The notes beneath the pieces are model-generated. The model had not been told where the DNA came from, did no database searches, and saw only the letters and a list, made by a program, of their open reading frames with translations. The position numbers and the translations under genes are program-made. Shown in pieces: positions 36,096 through 45,744 of a stretch of DNA of 64,000 nucleotides; within the stretch, counting starts at the first letter, position 1; each line of letters opens with the position of its first letter. Source of the stretch: Microcosmobacter sp040493455 (GTDB lineage Bacteria > Bacteroidota > Bacteroidia > Flavobacteriales > Flavobacteriaceae); NCBI RefSeq assembly GCF_040493455.1, contig NZ_JANFDA010000004.1, positions 186,001 through 250,000 of the forward strand, written 5' to 3'.

Positions 36096-38117
36096 ATGAA
36101 ATTATTGAGATTTCCTCTTATAGCATTTACGCTATTCCTAATCATAGGCATTCTTATTGCGCATTGTTTTACAATACCAACAAGGTATTCCTTTATATTA
36201 CTGATTGTAATATCTCTAGTCACATTAATTTCTTCATTCCTAAAGTCTTTTAGAACTTCCTTTGCGTTCTACCTATTAATATTCTCTTGTTTTATTTGCT
36301 GTGGTATTGTAACGTATAACCTTCAAGATGAACAACGCTGGGAGCTTCACTATACCAAAATTCAAAATGATGAACCAAGCATTATTACTTTTGAAATTAC
36401 CAAACGCTTAAAGCCTTCAAAATTTCACCATAAGTATGAAGCTTATGTTCACAGCATTGACTCTTTAAATACCAAAGGCACTATACTTCTTAATATTAAA
36501 AAGGATTCTCTGACTAAAGCCGTTTCAGTTGGAAATAGATATTACGCATATGCAGCTTTAGATTCTATAAGACGTTCATTAAACCCGTATCAATTCAACT
36601 ACAAAACATATCTTCAAAAGCAATATATCTACAGACAACTAACTCTCAAACCTGATGCTCTTATCGTAATAGATTCTTCTAAAACTTCTATTCACAGCTA
36701 TGCCAATCGCTTTAGGGAGCGAATCACTAATAATCTAAAGGGAAGTTCATTTAATAGTGATGAACTGTCTATAATACAAGCATTACTTCTTGGACAAAGA
36801 CAAGACATTAGTAAAGATCTCTACACTAATTTCTCAAAAGCTGGCGTAATTCATATTCTTGCAGTTTCAGGGTTACATGTTGGTATCATCTTATTCATCC
36901 TTCAGTTTTTATTTAGTCCTCTTGATCGATTGAAACGTGGGAATTATATAAAGATGGTAATTATAGTTCAGCTTCTTTGGTGTTTTGCCATCATTGCTGG
37001 ATTATCTCCATCCGTTACCAGAGCGGTAACGATGTTCACTGTGGTAGCCATAGCAATCAATTTGAAACGCATTACTAATATTTATAATACTCTTGCGATT
37101 TCAGCTTTCTTTATTTTGCTGTTTAAACCAATGTTCTTATTTGATGTTGGCTTTCAGATGAGTTACGCAGCTGTACTAGCCATAGTGAGTTTTCAGCCTT
37201 TACTTTACAACTCCATAAAACGTCCAAAGTTCATTATTCTAGATAAAGCATGGCAAATTGCCACAGTGACTTTAGCGGCACAAGTTGGTGTATTGCCGCT
37301 TAGTCTTTATTATTTTCATCAATTTCCAGGATTGTTTATCGTGTCTAACCTAATTATCATTCCTGCCTTGGGTATTATTCTAAGCTTAGGAATGCTCGTT
37401 ATTGTATTAAGCTATTTTGATGTACTCCCTGAATTGTTAGTGAAGGTATATAGCTCTATACTCTCTACTATGAACAACTATGTAGAATGGATTTCTGCTC
37501 AAGAGTCATTTTTATTTAAAGAAATCTCTTTTAATGAACTTCAAGTAGTCTCTTGTTATCTCTTAATCTTGATAACTTATAGGTTTTTGAAATCAATAAA
37601 CACAAGAAATCTCATTTTAGGATTTGTTTGTTTGATATTGGTTCAAGTATCTTTCTTGTACAGTCTTTTGAAGGTAAAACAAGATCGTTTTATTGTTTTC
37701 AATAAGAATCGATATAGTGTAATTGGGATACAGCATGATTCAAAATTAAAACTACATCATAATCTTCAAGGTGATGTAAGATCTGAGCACTTAGTGACTA
37801 ACTACAAAATTGGCAATAGAATTGATACCATCGAATCTGATTCAATTGACTATGTATATCAATTCGAAAAGCAAAACATCCTAATAATTGATAGTTTGGG
37901 TTTATACAATGTCTCATCATTTAAACCTGATTATGTACTACTCAGAAATTCACCTAAGCTTAACTTGAATCGTTTGATTGATAGCTTGCAACCAAAACAA
38001 ATCATTGCTGATGCTAGCAATTACAAATCATATGTTTCGCGTTGGAGCGCTACTTGTTTACACAAAAAAATCCCTTTTCATAGTACTTATGAAAAGGGAG
38101 CATTTATAATTGATTGA
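36096..38117 (+). CDS. comEC: ComEC/Rec2-family DNA uptake channel
   Basis: A 673-residue polytopic membrane protein. An N-terminal pair of membrane segments and an OB-like DUF4131 region (about 1-190) precede the competence domain (about 215-490) with AVSGLHVGIILFIL, AGLSPSVTRAVTMF and DVGFQMSYAAVLAIV. In transforming bacteria ComEC carries single-stranded DNA across the inner membrane. The C-terminal part (about 500-673) is soluble, and I see no HxHxDH of a full metallo-beta-lactamase domain. The last codons contain a terminator for the convergent thioredoxin gene. Confidence 0.92.
   Translation: MKLLRFPLIAFTLFLIIGILIAHCFTIPTRYSFILLIVISLVTLISSFLKSFRTSFAFYLLIFSCFICCGIVTYNLQDEQRWELHYTKIQNDEPSIITFEITKRLKPSKFHHKYEAYVHSIDSLNTKGTILLNIKKDSLTKAVSVGNRYYAYAALDSIRRSLNPYQFNYKTYLQKQYIYRQLTLKPDALIVIDSSKTSIHSYANRFRERITNNLKGSSFNSDELSIIQALLLGQRQDISKDLYTNFSKAGVIHILAVSGLHVGIILFILQFLFSPLDRLKRGNYIKMVIIVQLLWCFAIIAGLSPSVTRAVTMFTVVAIAINLKRITNIYNTLAISAFFILLFKPMFLFDVGFQMSYAAVLAIVSFQPLLYNSIKRPKFIILDKAWQIATVTLAAQVGVLPLSLYYFHQFPGLFIVSNLIIIPALGIILSLGMLVIVLSYFDVLPELLVKVYSSILSTMNNYVEWISAQESFLFKEISFNELQVVSCYLLILITYRFLKSINTRNLILGFVCLILVQVSFLYSLLKVKQDRFIVFNKNRYSVIGIQHDSKLKLHHNLQGDVRSEHLVTNYKIGNRIDTIESDSIDYVYQFEKQNILIIDSLGLYNVSSFKPDYVLLRNSPKLNLNRLIDSLQPKQIIADASNYKSYVSRWSATCLHKKIPFHSTYEKGAFIID
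38064..38099 (-). terminator. Terminator of thioredoxin-like gene, placed inside comEC coding sequence
   Basis: Stem TCCCTTTTCATA / TATGAAAAGGGA (38071-38082 and 38088-38099), 12 perfect pairs and a 5-base loop, followed on the minus strand by seven T (38064-38070). It serves the gene ending at 38123 and lies wholly within the last 18 codons of comEC. Confidence 0.85.
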
Positions 38118-38122
38118 GATAT

Positions 38123-38686
38123 TTAACCTTTGAAAGAGGGTTGAAACGCAGCATAATACTCATTAAACTGCTCTTGAGATTTCATCTCTTTATAGTCATC
38201 GTCTTTAAACAGTTTTAAAAACAGCTCTAATTGCTGTGGTGATTTGTAGCCTTTTATTGGCGCAATCATTTTGCCATCTTCATCAAAAAAGACCATTGTA
38301 GGGAATGCACTTACTCTTAAGTAACGCGTTAATTCGTGTGAAGCATTTCTACGCTGAGCTTTTGCTGGATCATATCCTGGATTTGAAAAAGTTCTGCCGT
38401 CGTAGGAGATTGTAGAATCACCTTGTGCATTGAACTTTACTGCATAGTAATTTTTGTTAATATAATCTGCTACATCCTGATTTTTGAAGGTGTTTTTATC
38501 CAACATCTTACATGGCCCACACCAAACGGTGTATACGTCCATCATTATCTTTTTAGGATTCTTCTTTTGAAGTTCTAAAGCTTCTTCGAAACTTACCCAG
38601 TTGATTTTGTCACCTTGCTTCTTTTGCGCTGTGCTTAAAGTAGTTCCCAGAACTGCGATAAGCATAAATATTACGGCTCTTTTCAT
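38123..38686 (-). CDS. Exported thioredoxin-fold protein
   Basis: A 187-residue protein with a signal peptide (about 1-21, ending LSTAQ), so it acts in the periplasm. The thioredoxin fold has active site WCGPC (Cys56 and Cys59) in VYTVWCGPCKMLDKNTF. The cis-Pro region is VSAFPTMVFFDEDGKM. An inserted stretch (SYDGRTFSNPGYDPAKAQRR) lies between these two. It resembles DUF255/thioredoxin_7 reductases; the redox partner is unknown. Convergent with comEC, with only 5 bases between stops. Confidence 0.92.
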   Translation of the reverse strand: MKRAVIFMLIAVLGTTLSTAQKKQGDKINWVSFEEALELQKKNPKKIMMDVYTVWCGPCKMLDKNTFKNQDVADYINKNYYAVKFNAQGDSTISYDGRTFSNPGYDPAKAQRRNASHELTRYLRVSAFPTMVFFDEDGKMIAPIKGYKSPQQLELFLKLFKDDDYKEMKSQEQFNEYYAAFQPSFKG

Positions 38687-38721
38687 AACTCAATTTGTTG
38701 CAATTTCCATTCCGAACTTAC

Positions 38722-38749
38722 AAAAAATGCGCCTGAAAAGGCGCATTTT
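38722..38749 (-). terminator. Rho-independent terminator after POT transporter gene
   Basis: AAAATGCGCC / GGCGCATTTT (10 pairs, 6-base loop) followed on the minus strand by further T (TTTTTTG). It lies 25 bases after the stop of the gene at 38775-40553 and before the thioredoxin gene. Confidence 0.85.
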
Positions 38750-38774
38750 GCGTTTATTTTAACGTTTTATTCGA

Positions 38775-40553
38775 TTATCGAACTCCATGCATTAGTTTTT
38801 TCAATAATGGGTGTAATAATAAAGCAACTATACCCATTCCAATTGGAATCAATGTGAAAATCAAGAAAAATCCTGACAAGCTATGCTCGGCTGTTATCTT
38901 TTCAATATCACCTCCTACATAATGTGCTAACTTATTACCGATCGCAATAGCTAAATAATACACCCCAAACATGAAGGCAATCATTCTGGCTGGAATAAGT
39001 TTACTCAAATAGGATAATCCCATTGGTGACAAACACAACTCTCCCAGTGTATGGAATAAGTAGGCCAATACTAGCCATGCCATACTTAAGCTTGCTGTTT
39101 CTGCTCCAGCAGGTACATGTCTTGCCCCAAAAGCCAGAAATGCAAATCCGATCCCTAATAAGAATAATCCTAAGAAATATTTTACGGATGCTGGCGGATT
39201 GTAACGGCTATCCCACCACTTCGTAAATAGTGGCGCAAACATAATGATGAATAGTGAGTTTAGAATCGCAAACCAGGTTACTGGTACTTCAGTCTCTGTT
39301 GATTGAAATTCAACATATAATTTGTAAATCACAATTGCCCAAACAATCACAAAGCTGAATCCGAGAATTGTATTAGATAATCCTATGCGATTGAATGTTT
39401 TTCGGAACAAACTCAATAGTACATAGGTAATAATTGCTAATGGAACTACAGTAACAATAAGATCAACAACTTTAAAAGTTGTTGCTGCACCACCTTCTAA
39501 TAAGCGGTCTGTAAAATCTCTTGTGTACAGTGGTAACGATCCCGCAGCTTGCTCAAAAGCCGCCCAAAAGAATATGGTAAACAAACAGAATATCGCAAAA
39601 GCAATCATTCTATCGCGTTCTATGGTAACATATCTAGGAATTCTGATAATGAGTAGCAAAATGAATGCTACGGCAGCTAGTAGAGCAAAGAATAAGGAAT
39701 CGCCCATTCCTGCAACGGTGAAATTGAGTGTTTGAATATCTCCAATTTTACTTAGCGGATCATTAATGATGAAAATAAGTGCAGATATAGCAAATACAAC
39801 TATTAAGACGACATCTATCATTCTGAACTTATTAAGTCTAGGATCATCGCCTGTTTGTCCTCTGAAAATCTCTTTGGCCACTTCAACAGTGGAGTGGGAT
39901 TCTATTGGTTTTATTGGTTTGTCCCCAACTGTTCCAAATAATGGTTGTGCAAAATAAAACTGAAGCATTCCGAGTAGCATGAAGATTCCTGCTAATCCGA
40001 AACCATAACTCCAACCTACTTTTTCGCCTACCCATCCACACATCATGATTCCAAGGAAAGCACCGGCATTAACACCCATATAAAAGATATTATAGGCACC
40101 GTCCTTCTTTTCATCGTGTCCTTCGTACATTTTTGAGATTATAGAGGTCATATTAGGTTTGAAGAACCCATTACCTAGTATAAGCAGTGCAATTCCTATG
40201 TAGAGAAATGTAGGTGTTTCAACAGCCATCGCGGCATGACCAAGCGTCATCAATAAGGCGCCTATCACAACAGCCATACGATAACCTATTTTTTTATCGG
40301 CTAGCCAACCTCCAACTAAAGGTGTTAAATATACAAAAAGTGCATAGGTTCCTAGTAAAGATAAAGCAGCTTCAGTACTCCAGCCCCAACCTGGATTTTC
40401 TCCGGTTACTAATCCTGTAAGGAATATTACCAATATGGCACGCATGCCATAGTAAGAGAAACGCTCCCACATTTCAGTAAAGAATAGTACAAACAACCCT
40501 GCTGGGTGCCCCATTACCTTATTCTCAAAAAAATTCTCAGATGATTTATTCAT
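38775..40553 (-). CDS. POT/PTR-family proton:peptide symporter, copy 1
   Basis: A 592-residue membrane protein of the proton-dependent oligopeptide transporter family. The diagnostic ExxER motif is in FFTEMWERFSYYGMRA (26-41), and the PTR2 motif region is VGGWLADKKIGYR. About 14 hydrophobic segments are predicted. It takes up di- and tripeptides with protons. It is the downstream member of a tandem pair with the 461-residue transporter at 40606 and close to a dipeptidyl peptidase gene, so peptide scavenging is a likely role. The additional length comes from an insert between the two halves (about 205-290). Confidence 0.92.
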   Translation of the reverse strand: MNKSSENFFENKVMGHPAGLFVLFFTEMWERFSYYGMRAILVIFLTGLVTGENPGWGWSTEAALSLLGTYALFVYLTPLVGGWLADKKIGYRMAVVIGALLMTLGHAAMAVETPTFLYIGIALLILGNGFFKPNMTSIISKMYEGHDEKKDGAYNIFYMGVNAGAFLGIMMCGWVGEKVGWSYGFGLAGIFMLLGMLQFYFAQPLFGTVGDKPIKPIESHSTVEVAKEIFRGQTGDDPRLNKFRMIDVVLIVVFAISALIFIINDPLSKIGDIQTLNFTVAGMGDSLFFALLAAVAFILLLIIRIPRYVTIERDRMIAFAIFCLFTIFFWAAFEQAAGSLPLYTRDFTDRLLEGGAATTFKVVDLIVTVVPLAIITYVLLSLFRKTFNRIGLSNTILGFSFVIVWAIVIYKLYVEFQSTETEVPVTWFAILNSLFIIMFAPLFTKWWDSRYNPPASVKYFLGLFLLGIGFAFLAFGARHVPAGAETASLSMAWLVLAYLFHTLGELCLSPMGLSYLSKLIPARMIAFMFGVYYLAIAIGNKLAHYVGGDIEKITAEHSLSGFFLIFTLIPIGMGIVALLLHPLLKKLMHGVR

Positions 40554-40571
40554 ATCGAAAAAGTTTAGTTA

Positions 40572-40600
40572 GTAGAAAACCCTCAGAAAAGAGGGTTTTT
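40572..40600 (-). terminator. Rho-independent terminator between the two POT genes
   Basis: AAAACCCTC / GAGGGTTTT (9 pairs, 6-base loop, 40576-40599), followed on the minus strand by a short T-rich tail (TCTACT). It is 7 bases after the 40606 gene stop. The tail is weak, so some read-through into the second POT gene is possible. Confidence 0.7.
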
Positions 40601-40605
40601 ATATG

Positions 40606-41991
40606 TTAATTATCCGCTAATTCGAAGCCTTCAGCTTCTTCATGCATTGTACGCTCATTATCTTCTGCCCCATGTGTTAAGGCTTCTAGTTTCTTTCTGA
40701 ACAATAGAACCAGAGCTCCAAAAATCACACAGAATACAGCAATACCTGTAAAGATCGTAAACTCTCCAAATTTTGAGGCTGACTCACCTAGTAGACCTGC
40801 TAATTTATTCCCAAATCCTGTCATCGCAAAGTAAACACCCATCATAAGAGACGCATATTTTAGTGGTGCCAATTTAGTAATATAGGATAGTGCTACTGGA
40901 GAAATACATAGCTCACCAACTGTATGGAATAAATAAGCTAATACTAACCAGTACATTGCTGAAGCTCCAGTACTTTCAAATTCTGCTGAAGCTGCAGACA
41001 TAAAGAAGAATCCTGTACCCATTATTATAAGACCGATAATCATCTTGAATAAAGAGGTAGAAACTTTGCCTTTTAATTTTCGATTAGCCCAATAGGCTGC
41101 AACCGAAGTTCCTAAAAATATGATAAACATTGCATTGAGCGATTGGAACCAAGACGCTGGAACTTCCCAACCCATAAGCATTCTATTGGTGTTTTCTTTA
41201 GCATAGATGTTCATTAAACCTCCTGCTTGTTCGAAAGCTCCCCAAAATACGATTACTAATAAGAACGAAATAAAAAGTACTACTATTCTATCCTTCTCAA
41301 TTTTAGTAAGTGGCTTTTTCATAGCTTCTTTCTCTTCAGCATTTTCTGAAGTTCCAAGGAAATTACCAACATGCTTTAAATGTTTCTGACCTAACAGATA
41401 TTGAAGTAACCCTAAAGCCATTCCGATTCCTGCTAATCCAAAACCATAGTGCCATCCATGAACTTCGCCTACGTAACCAACAATTAAACTTGATAAGAAA
41501 GCTCCAATATTAATTCCTATATAAAAAATTGTAAATCCTTTGTCCCTTCTTATATCTCCTTGCTTATATAAACCACCTACCATTGTAGATATATTTGGTT
41601 TTAGCATTCCTACTCCAGCAATAATCAGCCCAAGACCTGTATAAAATGCCCACATTTGTTCTACAGCTAATATACTGTGCCCCAGCACTAATAGAATTCC
41701 ACCATAAAGAACAGATTTCTTTTGTCCTAAAAACTTATCTGCTATCCAACCTCCAGGAATAGACATAACATATACCAACATGGTATACCATCCGTAAAGC
41801 GCTAACGCTTCACCATTTGTCCAACCTAAACCAGCATTATCGCTATGTACTTCTGCTACTAAATACAGTACTAAAATTGCTCGCATACCATAGTAGGAAA
41901 AACGTTCCCACATTTCTGTAAAAAACAGCACATATAATCCGACTGGATGTCCAAATAGCTCTTTCTGTTTTATAGTTCCTGAATCTGCCAT
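40606..41991 (-). CDS. POT/PTR-family proton:peptide symporter, copy 2
   Basis: A 461-residue POT transporter, paralogous to its neighbour. The ExxER motif is in FFTEMWERFSYYGMRA (24-39). Further marks are GGWIADKFLGQKKSV and AYLFHTVGELCISPVALSYI; the last has a close counterpart in copy 1. It has about 12 segments and lacks the central insert of copy 1. Function is proton-coupled di/tripeptide uptake. It lies 26 bases after the dipeptidyl peptidase gene. Confidence 0.92.
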   Translation of the reverse strand: MADSGTIKQKELFGHPVGLYVLFFTEMWERFSYYGMRAILVLYLVAEVHSDNAGLGWTNGEALALYGWYTMLVYVMSIPGGWIADKFLGQKKSVLYGGILLVLGHSILAVEQMWAFYTGLGLIIAGVGMLKPNISTMVGGLYKQGDIRRDKGFTIFYIGINIGAFLSSLIVGYVGEVHGWHYGFGLAGIGMALGLLQYLLGQKHLKHVGNFLGTSENAEEKEAMKKPLTKIEKDRIVVLFISFLLVIVFWGAFEQAGGLMNIYAKENTNRMLMGWEVPASWFQSLNAMFIIFLGTSVAAYWANRKLKGKVSTSLFKMIIGLIIMGTGFFFMSAASAEFESTGASAMYWLVLAYLFHTVGELCISPVALSYITKLAPLKYASLMMGVYFAMTGFGNKLAGLLGESASKFGEFTIFTGIAVFCVIFGALVLLFRKKLEALTHGAEDNERTMHEEAEGFELADN

Positions 41992-42017
41992 AAAATTTAT
42001 TATTAGTTAGTTATAGT

Positions 42018-44249
42018 TTATCCTTTGATCTTAATGTTTTCCTTTTCCTCCTCTTTGGAAGTTTCCCTTTTGTCTCCCAGAGTTTTGTGTACAAAGTTGG
42101 TCATCTTCTTATACAAGTGTAATCTTGTATTTCCGCCATAGATACCATGATTCTTATCAGGGTAAATCATCCACTCAAATTGCTTATCTGCTTGTATCAA
42201 TGCTTCAACCATTCTCATGGTGTTTTGTACATGAACATTATCGTCTCCTGTTCCATGGATTAACAAAAAGTCACCTTCTAATTTATCGACATGGTTTATT
42301 GGAGAATTTTCATCATAACCGCTTGGATTTTCCTGAGGAGTTGTCATGTAACGTTCTGTGTAGATTGTATCATAAAAACGCCAGCTTGTTACAGGTGCTA
42401 CTGCAATAGCCATACTGAACACGTCGCTACCTTTGAATAGTGCATTACTACTCATAAAACCACCGTAGCTCCATCCCCAAATACCGATGCGATCTTCATC
42501 AATATAAGGTCTTTTGGCTAACTGTCTTGCAGCCTCAATCTGATCTTCAACTTCATATTTCCCTAATTCTTTTTGAGTCACTTTTTTAAAGGCTGCTCCT
42601 TTAAGACCTGTTCCTCTTCCGTCAATACAAGCCACAATATAGCCTTCTTGTGCCAAGTGCTGATACCAGTAATCGTTGCTACCATTCCAACGGTTTGCTA
42701 CCTGTTGAGAACCTGGTCCTGAATATTGGTACATAAAGAGCGGATACTTTTTATTTGGATCAAAATCTGCTGGTTTTATCATCCACATATTCAAGTCGTT
42801 TCCATTGACATTGATCGTACTGAATTCTTTCTTGGACGTTTTATAGTCTAGTAGTTTTTTAGCGAGTTTATCATTGTCAACAATACTTTTAATAACGTCT
42901 CCATCTTTTGAGTCATTCAGCGTGTATTCTGGTGGTGATGTTGCACTAGAGTGTGTATTGATATAATATGTAAAGTCAGCACTAAAAGCTGCTCTGTTAG
43001 TACCATCAGTTTTAGAAAGTCGTTTCTTATTTTTCCCATTCAAACCAATACTGTAGATGTCTCTATTGATAGAACCATTCTCTACAGATTGATAGAAAAT
43101 ACGCTTAGACTTAGCATCATAACCATAGTAGTTCGTCACTTCCCAATCACCATTTGTTACTTGATTAATTAGCTTTCCGTTTTTATCGTAATGGTAAATA
43201 TGGTTGTATCCGTCTTTTTCACTAGTCCAAATAAAGCTATCGTCTTTCAGGAATGTTAGGTTATCTGTAACATCAATGTAAGCGTTATCTGTTTCAGCTA
43301 AAACCAAATTTGAAGACATTGTTGCAGCATCAATCATCCAAAGGTCCAACTCATTTTGGTGACGATTCATATACTGCGCACTTAACACATTGGGTTGATT
43401 AGTCCATTCGATTCTTGGAATGTAATAATCTGAATATGGCTTACTCACTTTTACCTCTTTTGTAGAGGCATCACCTAAGTCATAGATATGTAATGATATT
43501 ATCGAGTTTTTCTCACCTGCCTTAGGGTATTTAAAAACTTGTTGAGTTTGGTACAAATCTCGCCCGTATACATCCATAGAGAATTCTGGAACTTCTGTTT
43601 CATCGAAGCGAATAAAGGCTATTTTATTGCTAGATGCATTCCAATCGAACGCTCTTACAAAGGCAAATTCTTCTTCATAAACCCAATCTGTAATCCCATT
43701 GATAATTTTATTCTTAACACCGTCTTTAGTGATTTGAGATGTAGTCCCAGTAGTTAGGTCTTTTATGTGCAGATTGTTCTCAAAACCGTAGGCTACTTTA
43801 GTACCATCTGGAGATAACGTTGGCTCCTGAATTAATTCATCAGAAATCCTTATCAGGCTCTTGTCTTCTGTATTGTAAACATAATAAGTTCCCAAAGTAG
43901 AGCGTCTAAAGACTGGAATTGATTCGGTAGTTAGTATCACCTGCTTTTCATCCTTGCTAAAAGTGTAGTCTATGAAATATTGAATTTCTGAAAGGTCAGC
44001 AGAATTTAATAATGTTTTGTCCTTACTTAATGTTTTATAATTGTAGATATCAATTGAAGATGTACCGTTCGTCCTATCAAAATTTAAAACAGAATATTGT
44101 TTTCCATTATTCATGGAATGAAGCGATTGCATTCCTTGTGTTCTAAAAGTTCCTCCCCAAATATCTTCAAGAGTAATCTCTTTATTCTGTCCAGTAAGTG
44201 AAAAGGTAAATAAAAAGGCAAAAATCGCTAAACTTTTGTATATCTTCAT
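42018..44249 (-). CDS. Dipeptidyl peptidase IV-like serine peptidase (S9B)
   Basis: A 743-residue exported enzyme (signal MKIYKSLAIFAFLFTFSLTG). An N-terminal beta-propeller (about 40-480) contains the double-Glu motif in DWVYEEEFAF, which anchors the substrate N-terminus in DPP IV. The C-terminal alpha/beta hydrolase has Ser in GIWGWSYGGFMSS, Asp in LLIHGTGDDNVH and His in DKNHGIYGG. It removes N-terminal X-Pro-type dipeptides in the periplasm. The next two genes encode peptide symporters, so the products can be imported directly. Confidence 0.95.
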   Translation of the reverse strand: MKIYKSLAIFAFLFTFSLTGQNKEITLEDIWGGTFRTQGMQSLHSMNNGKQYSVLNFDRTNGTSSIDIYNYKTLSKDKTLLNSADLSEIQYFIDYTFSKDEKQVILTTESIPVFRRSTLGTYYVYNTEDKSLIRISDELIQEPTLSPDGTKVAYGFENNLHIKDLTTGTTSQITKDGVKNKIINGITDWVYEEEFAFVRAFDWNASSNKIAFIRFDETEVPEFSMDVYGRDLYQTQQVFKYPKAGEKNSIISLHIYDLGDASTKEVKVSKPYSDYYIPRIEWTNQPNVLSAQYMNRHQNELDLWMIDAATMSSNLVLAETDNAYIDVTDNLTFLKDDSFIWTSEKDGYNHIYHYDKNGKLINQVTNGDWEVTNYYGYDAKSKRIFYQSVENGSINRDIYSIGLNGKNKKRLSKTDGTNRAAFSADFTYYINTHSSATSPPEYTLNDSKDGDVIKSIVDNDKLAKKLLDYKTSKKEFSTINVNGNDLNMWMIKPADFDPNKKYPLFMYQYSGPGSQQVANRWNGSNDYWYQHLAQEGYIVACIDGRGTGLKGAAFKKVTQKELGKYEVEDQIEAARQLAKRPYIDEDRIGIWGWSYGGFMSSNALFKGSDVFSMAIAVAPVTSWRFYDTIYTERYMTTPQENPSGYDENSPINHVDKLEGDFLLIHGTGDDNVHVQNTMRMVEALIQADKQFEWMIYPDKNHGIYGGNTRLHLYKKMTNFVHKTLGDKRETSKEEEKENIKIKG

Positions 44250-44369
44250 TAAGGTAGTTTTTTTGACAAAATGATGCCAAGTTTACTAAAAATAATGCAA
44301 AAAACCGTAACTATTAACAGTAAATCCTTATTATTAGTAGTACTCGCACAATATTCATACCAAGAATAG

Positions 44370-44377
44370 TATCTTTG
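44370..44377 (+). promoter_or_regulatory. Candidate -7 box for HMG-CoA reductase gene
   Basis: TATCTTTG matches TAnnTTTG, 31 bases before the ATG at 44409, within the 159-base divergent region shared with the DPP IV gene. No TTG at the ideal -33 distance is evident. Confidence 0.45.
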
Positions 44378-44408
44378 CAGGAATACAAATTACAGACAAA
44401 CAGATAGT

Positions 44409-45701
44409 ATGATTAAAGGGTTTTCTAAACTGTCTAAATCTAAAAAAATTGACTGGATCATTGAACGTTACTTCAATGGTAATGATGATGCTAAGTTAGT
44501 TTTACAGCAATATTGGAATACCAACGAAAAGCTTCAACAATTACATGATGAGTTTATTGAAAACACCATTACGAATTATTATTTACCATATGGTGTTGCT
44601 CCAAACTTTCTAATCAATGGCATCAATTATACTATCCCGATGGTTATTGAGGAAAGTTCTGTTGTAGCTGCTGCAAGTAAAGCGGCAAAATTCTGGTTAG
44701 ATCGAGGTGGTTTTAAGGCTGAAGTTTTGTCAACTACAAAAGTAGGGCAAGTCCATTTCACATACTCTGGAAACAGTGAAACATTATTCGACAGTTTCGA
44801 ATCAATTAAATCCATAATCATTAGTGATGCTAAACCAATCACTAAGAACATGGAGGCCAGAGGTGGTGGTATACTAGACATTCAGCTTAAGGATAAAACG
44901 GTTTTGATGGCTAATTACTACCAATTGCATTGTACGTTTGAAACCTTAGATGCCATGGGCGCTAATTTTATTAATTCTTGCCTTGAGCAATTTGCAAAGA
45001 CTCTAAAGCGTGAAGTAGGCTGTAGCCTTGATGGTGATCTGAATATTACTATGAGTATCCTATCTAATTATGTGCCTGAATGTATTGTTAGAGCCTCAGT
45101 GACCTGTAAGGTTGAAGACCTCAATGAAGACCCAAACATTACTGCTGAAGATTTCGCCACAAAGTTTGTACAGGCAGTCAAAATCGCAGAAGTTGAACCT
45201 TATCGTGCGGTGACTCACAATAAAGGTATTATGAACGGTATCGATGCTGTGATACTTGCTACAGGAAATGATTTTAGAGCAATTGAAGCTGGCGCTCATG
45301 CTTATGCGGCAAAAGATGGTCAATACAGTAGTTTAACACATGCTTCTGTTGAAGATGGTATTTTCAAATTTTGGATTGATATTCCTTTGGCGTTAGGAAC
45401 TGTTGGAGGTTTAACACGTCTTCATCCTTTAGTGAAGTTCTCACTTCAGCTTCTAGGCAACCCATCGGCTAAAGACTTAATGAAAGTTGTTGCTGTGGCT
45501 GGTTTGGCTCAAAACTTTGCAGCATTGCGTTCTTTAACAACGACAGGTATCCAGCAAGGGCACATGAAAATGCATTTGATGAATATTCTTAATCAGGTTG
45601 AAGCTAATGATTCTGAAAAATCTACTTTACTTGATTATTTTAAGGACAAAACTGTATCTCATAGCGCTGTAATACAGGAGATTAATAAATTGAGAAATTG
45701 A
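44409..45701 (+). CDS. Hydroxymethylglutaryl-CoA reductase, class II-like
   Basis: A 430-residue HMG-CoA reductase of the bacterial (degradative-type) class. Motifs: IPMVIEESSVVAAASKAAKF near residue 77, TLDAMGANFINSC, HNKGIMNGIDAVILATGNDF and RAIEAGAHAYA, which supply the catalytic Glu, Lys and Asp of the family. In Flavobacteriia this enzyme makes mevalonate for isoprenoid synthesis. The next gene encodes a GHMP-type kinase, in keeping with a mevalonate pathway locus. Whether NADH or NADPH is used cannot be read with confidence. Confidence 0.94.
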   Translation: MIKGFSKLSKSKKIDWIIERYFNGNDDAKLVLQQYWNTNEKLQQLHDEFIENTITNYYLPYGVAPNFLINGINYTIPMVIEESSVVAAASKAAKFWLDRGGFKAEVLSTTKVGQVHFTYSGNSETLFDSFESIKSIIISDAKPITKNMEARGGGILDIQLKDKTVLMANYYQLHCTFETLDAMGANFINSCLEQFAKTLKREVGCSLDGDLNITMSILSNYVPECIVRASVTCKVEDLNEDPNITAEDFATKFVQAVKIAEVEPYRAVTHNKGIMNGIDAVILATGNDFRAIEAGAHAYAAKDGQYSSLTHASVEDGIFKFWIDIPLALGTVGGLTRLHPLVKFSLQLLGNPSAKDLMKVVAVAGLAQNFAALRSLTTTGIQQGHMKMHLMNILNQVEANDSEKSTLLDYFKDKTVSHSAVIQEINKLRN

Positions 45702-45709
45702 GGACACTC

Positions 45710-45735
45710 GGTGTCTGAGCGGAGTCGAAGACACC
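45710..45735 (+). repeat. REP-like palindrome, copy 1 (intergenic)
   Basis: Arms GGTGTCT and AGACACC (7 perfect pairs) enclose GAGCGGAGTCGA. It lies 8 bases after the HMG-CoA reductase stop and 9 bases before the next start. Its core, read as TCGAnnnnnCTC, matches the two palindromes inside the next gene. Confidence 0.75.
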
Positions 45736-45744
45736 ATTAATTTT

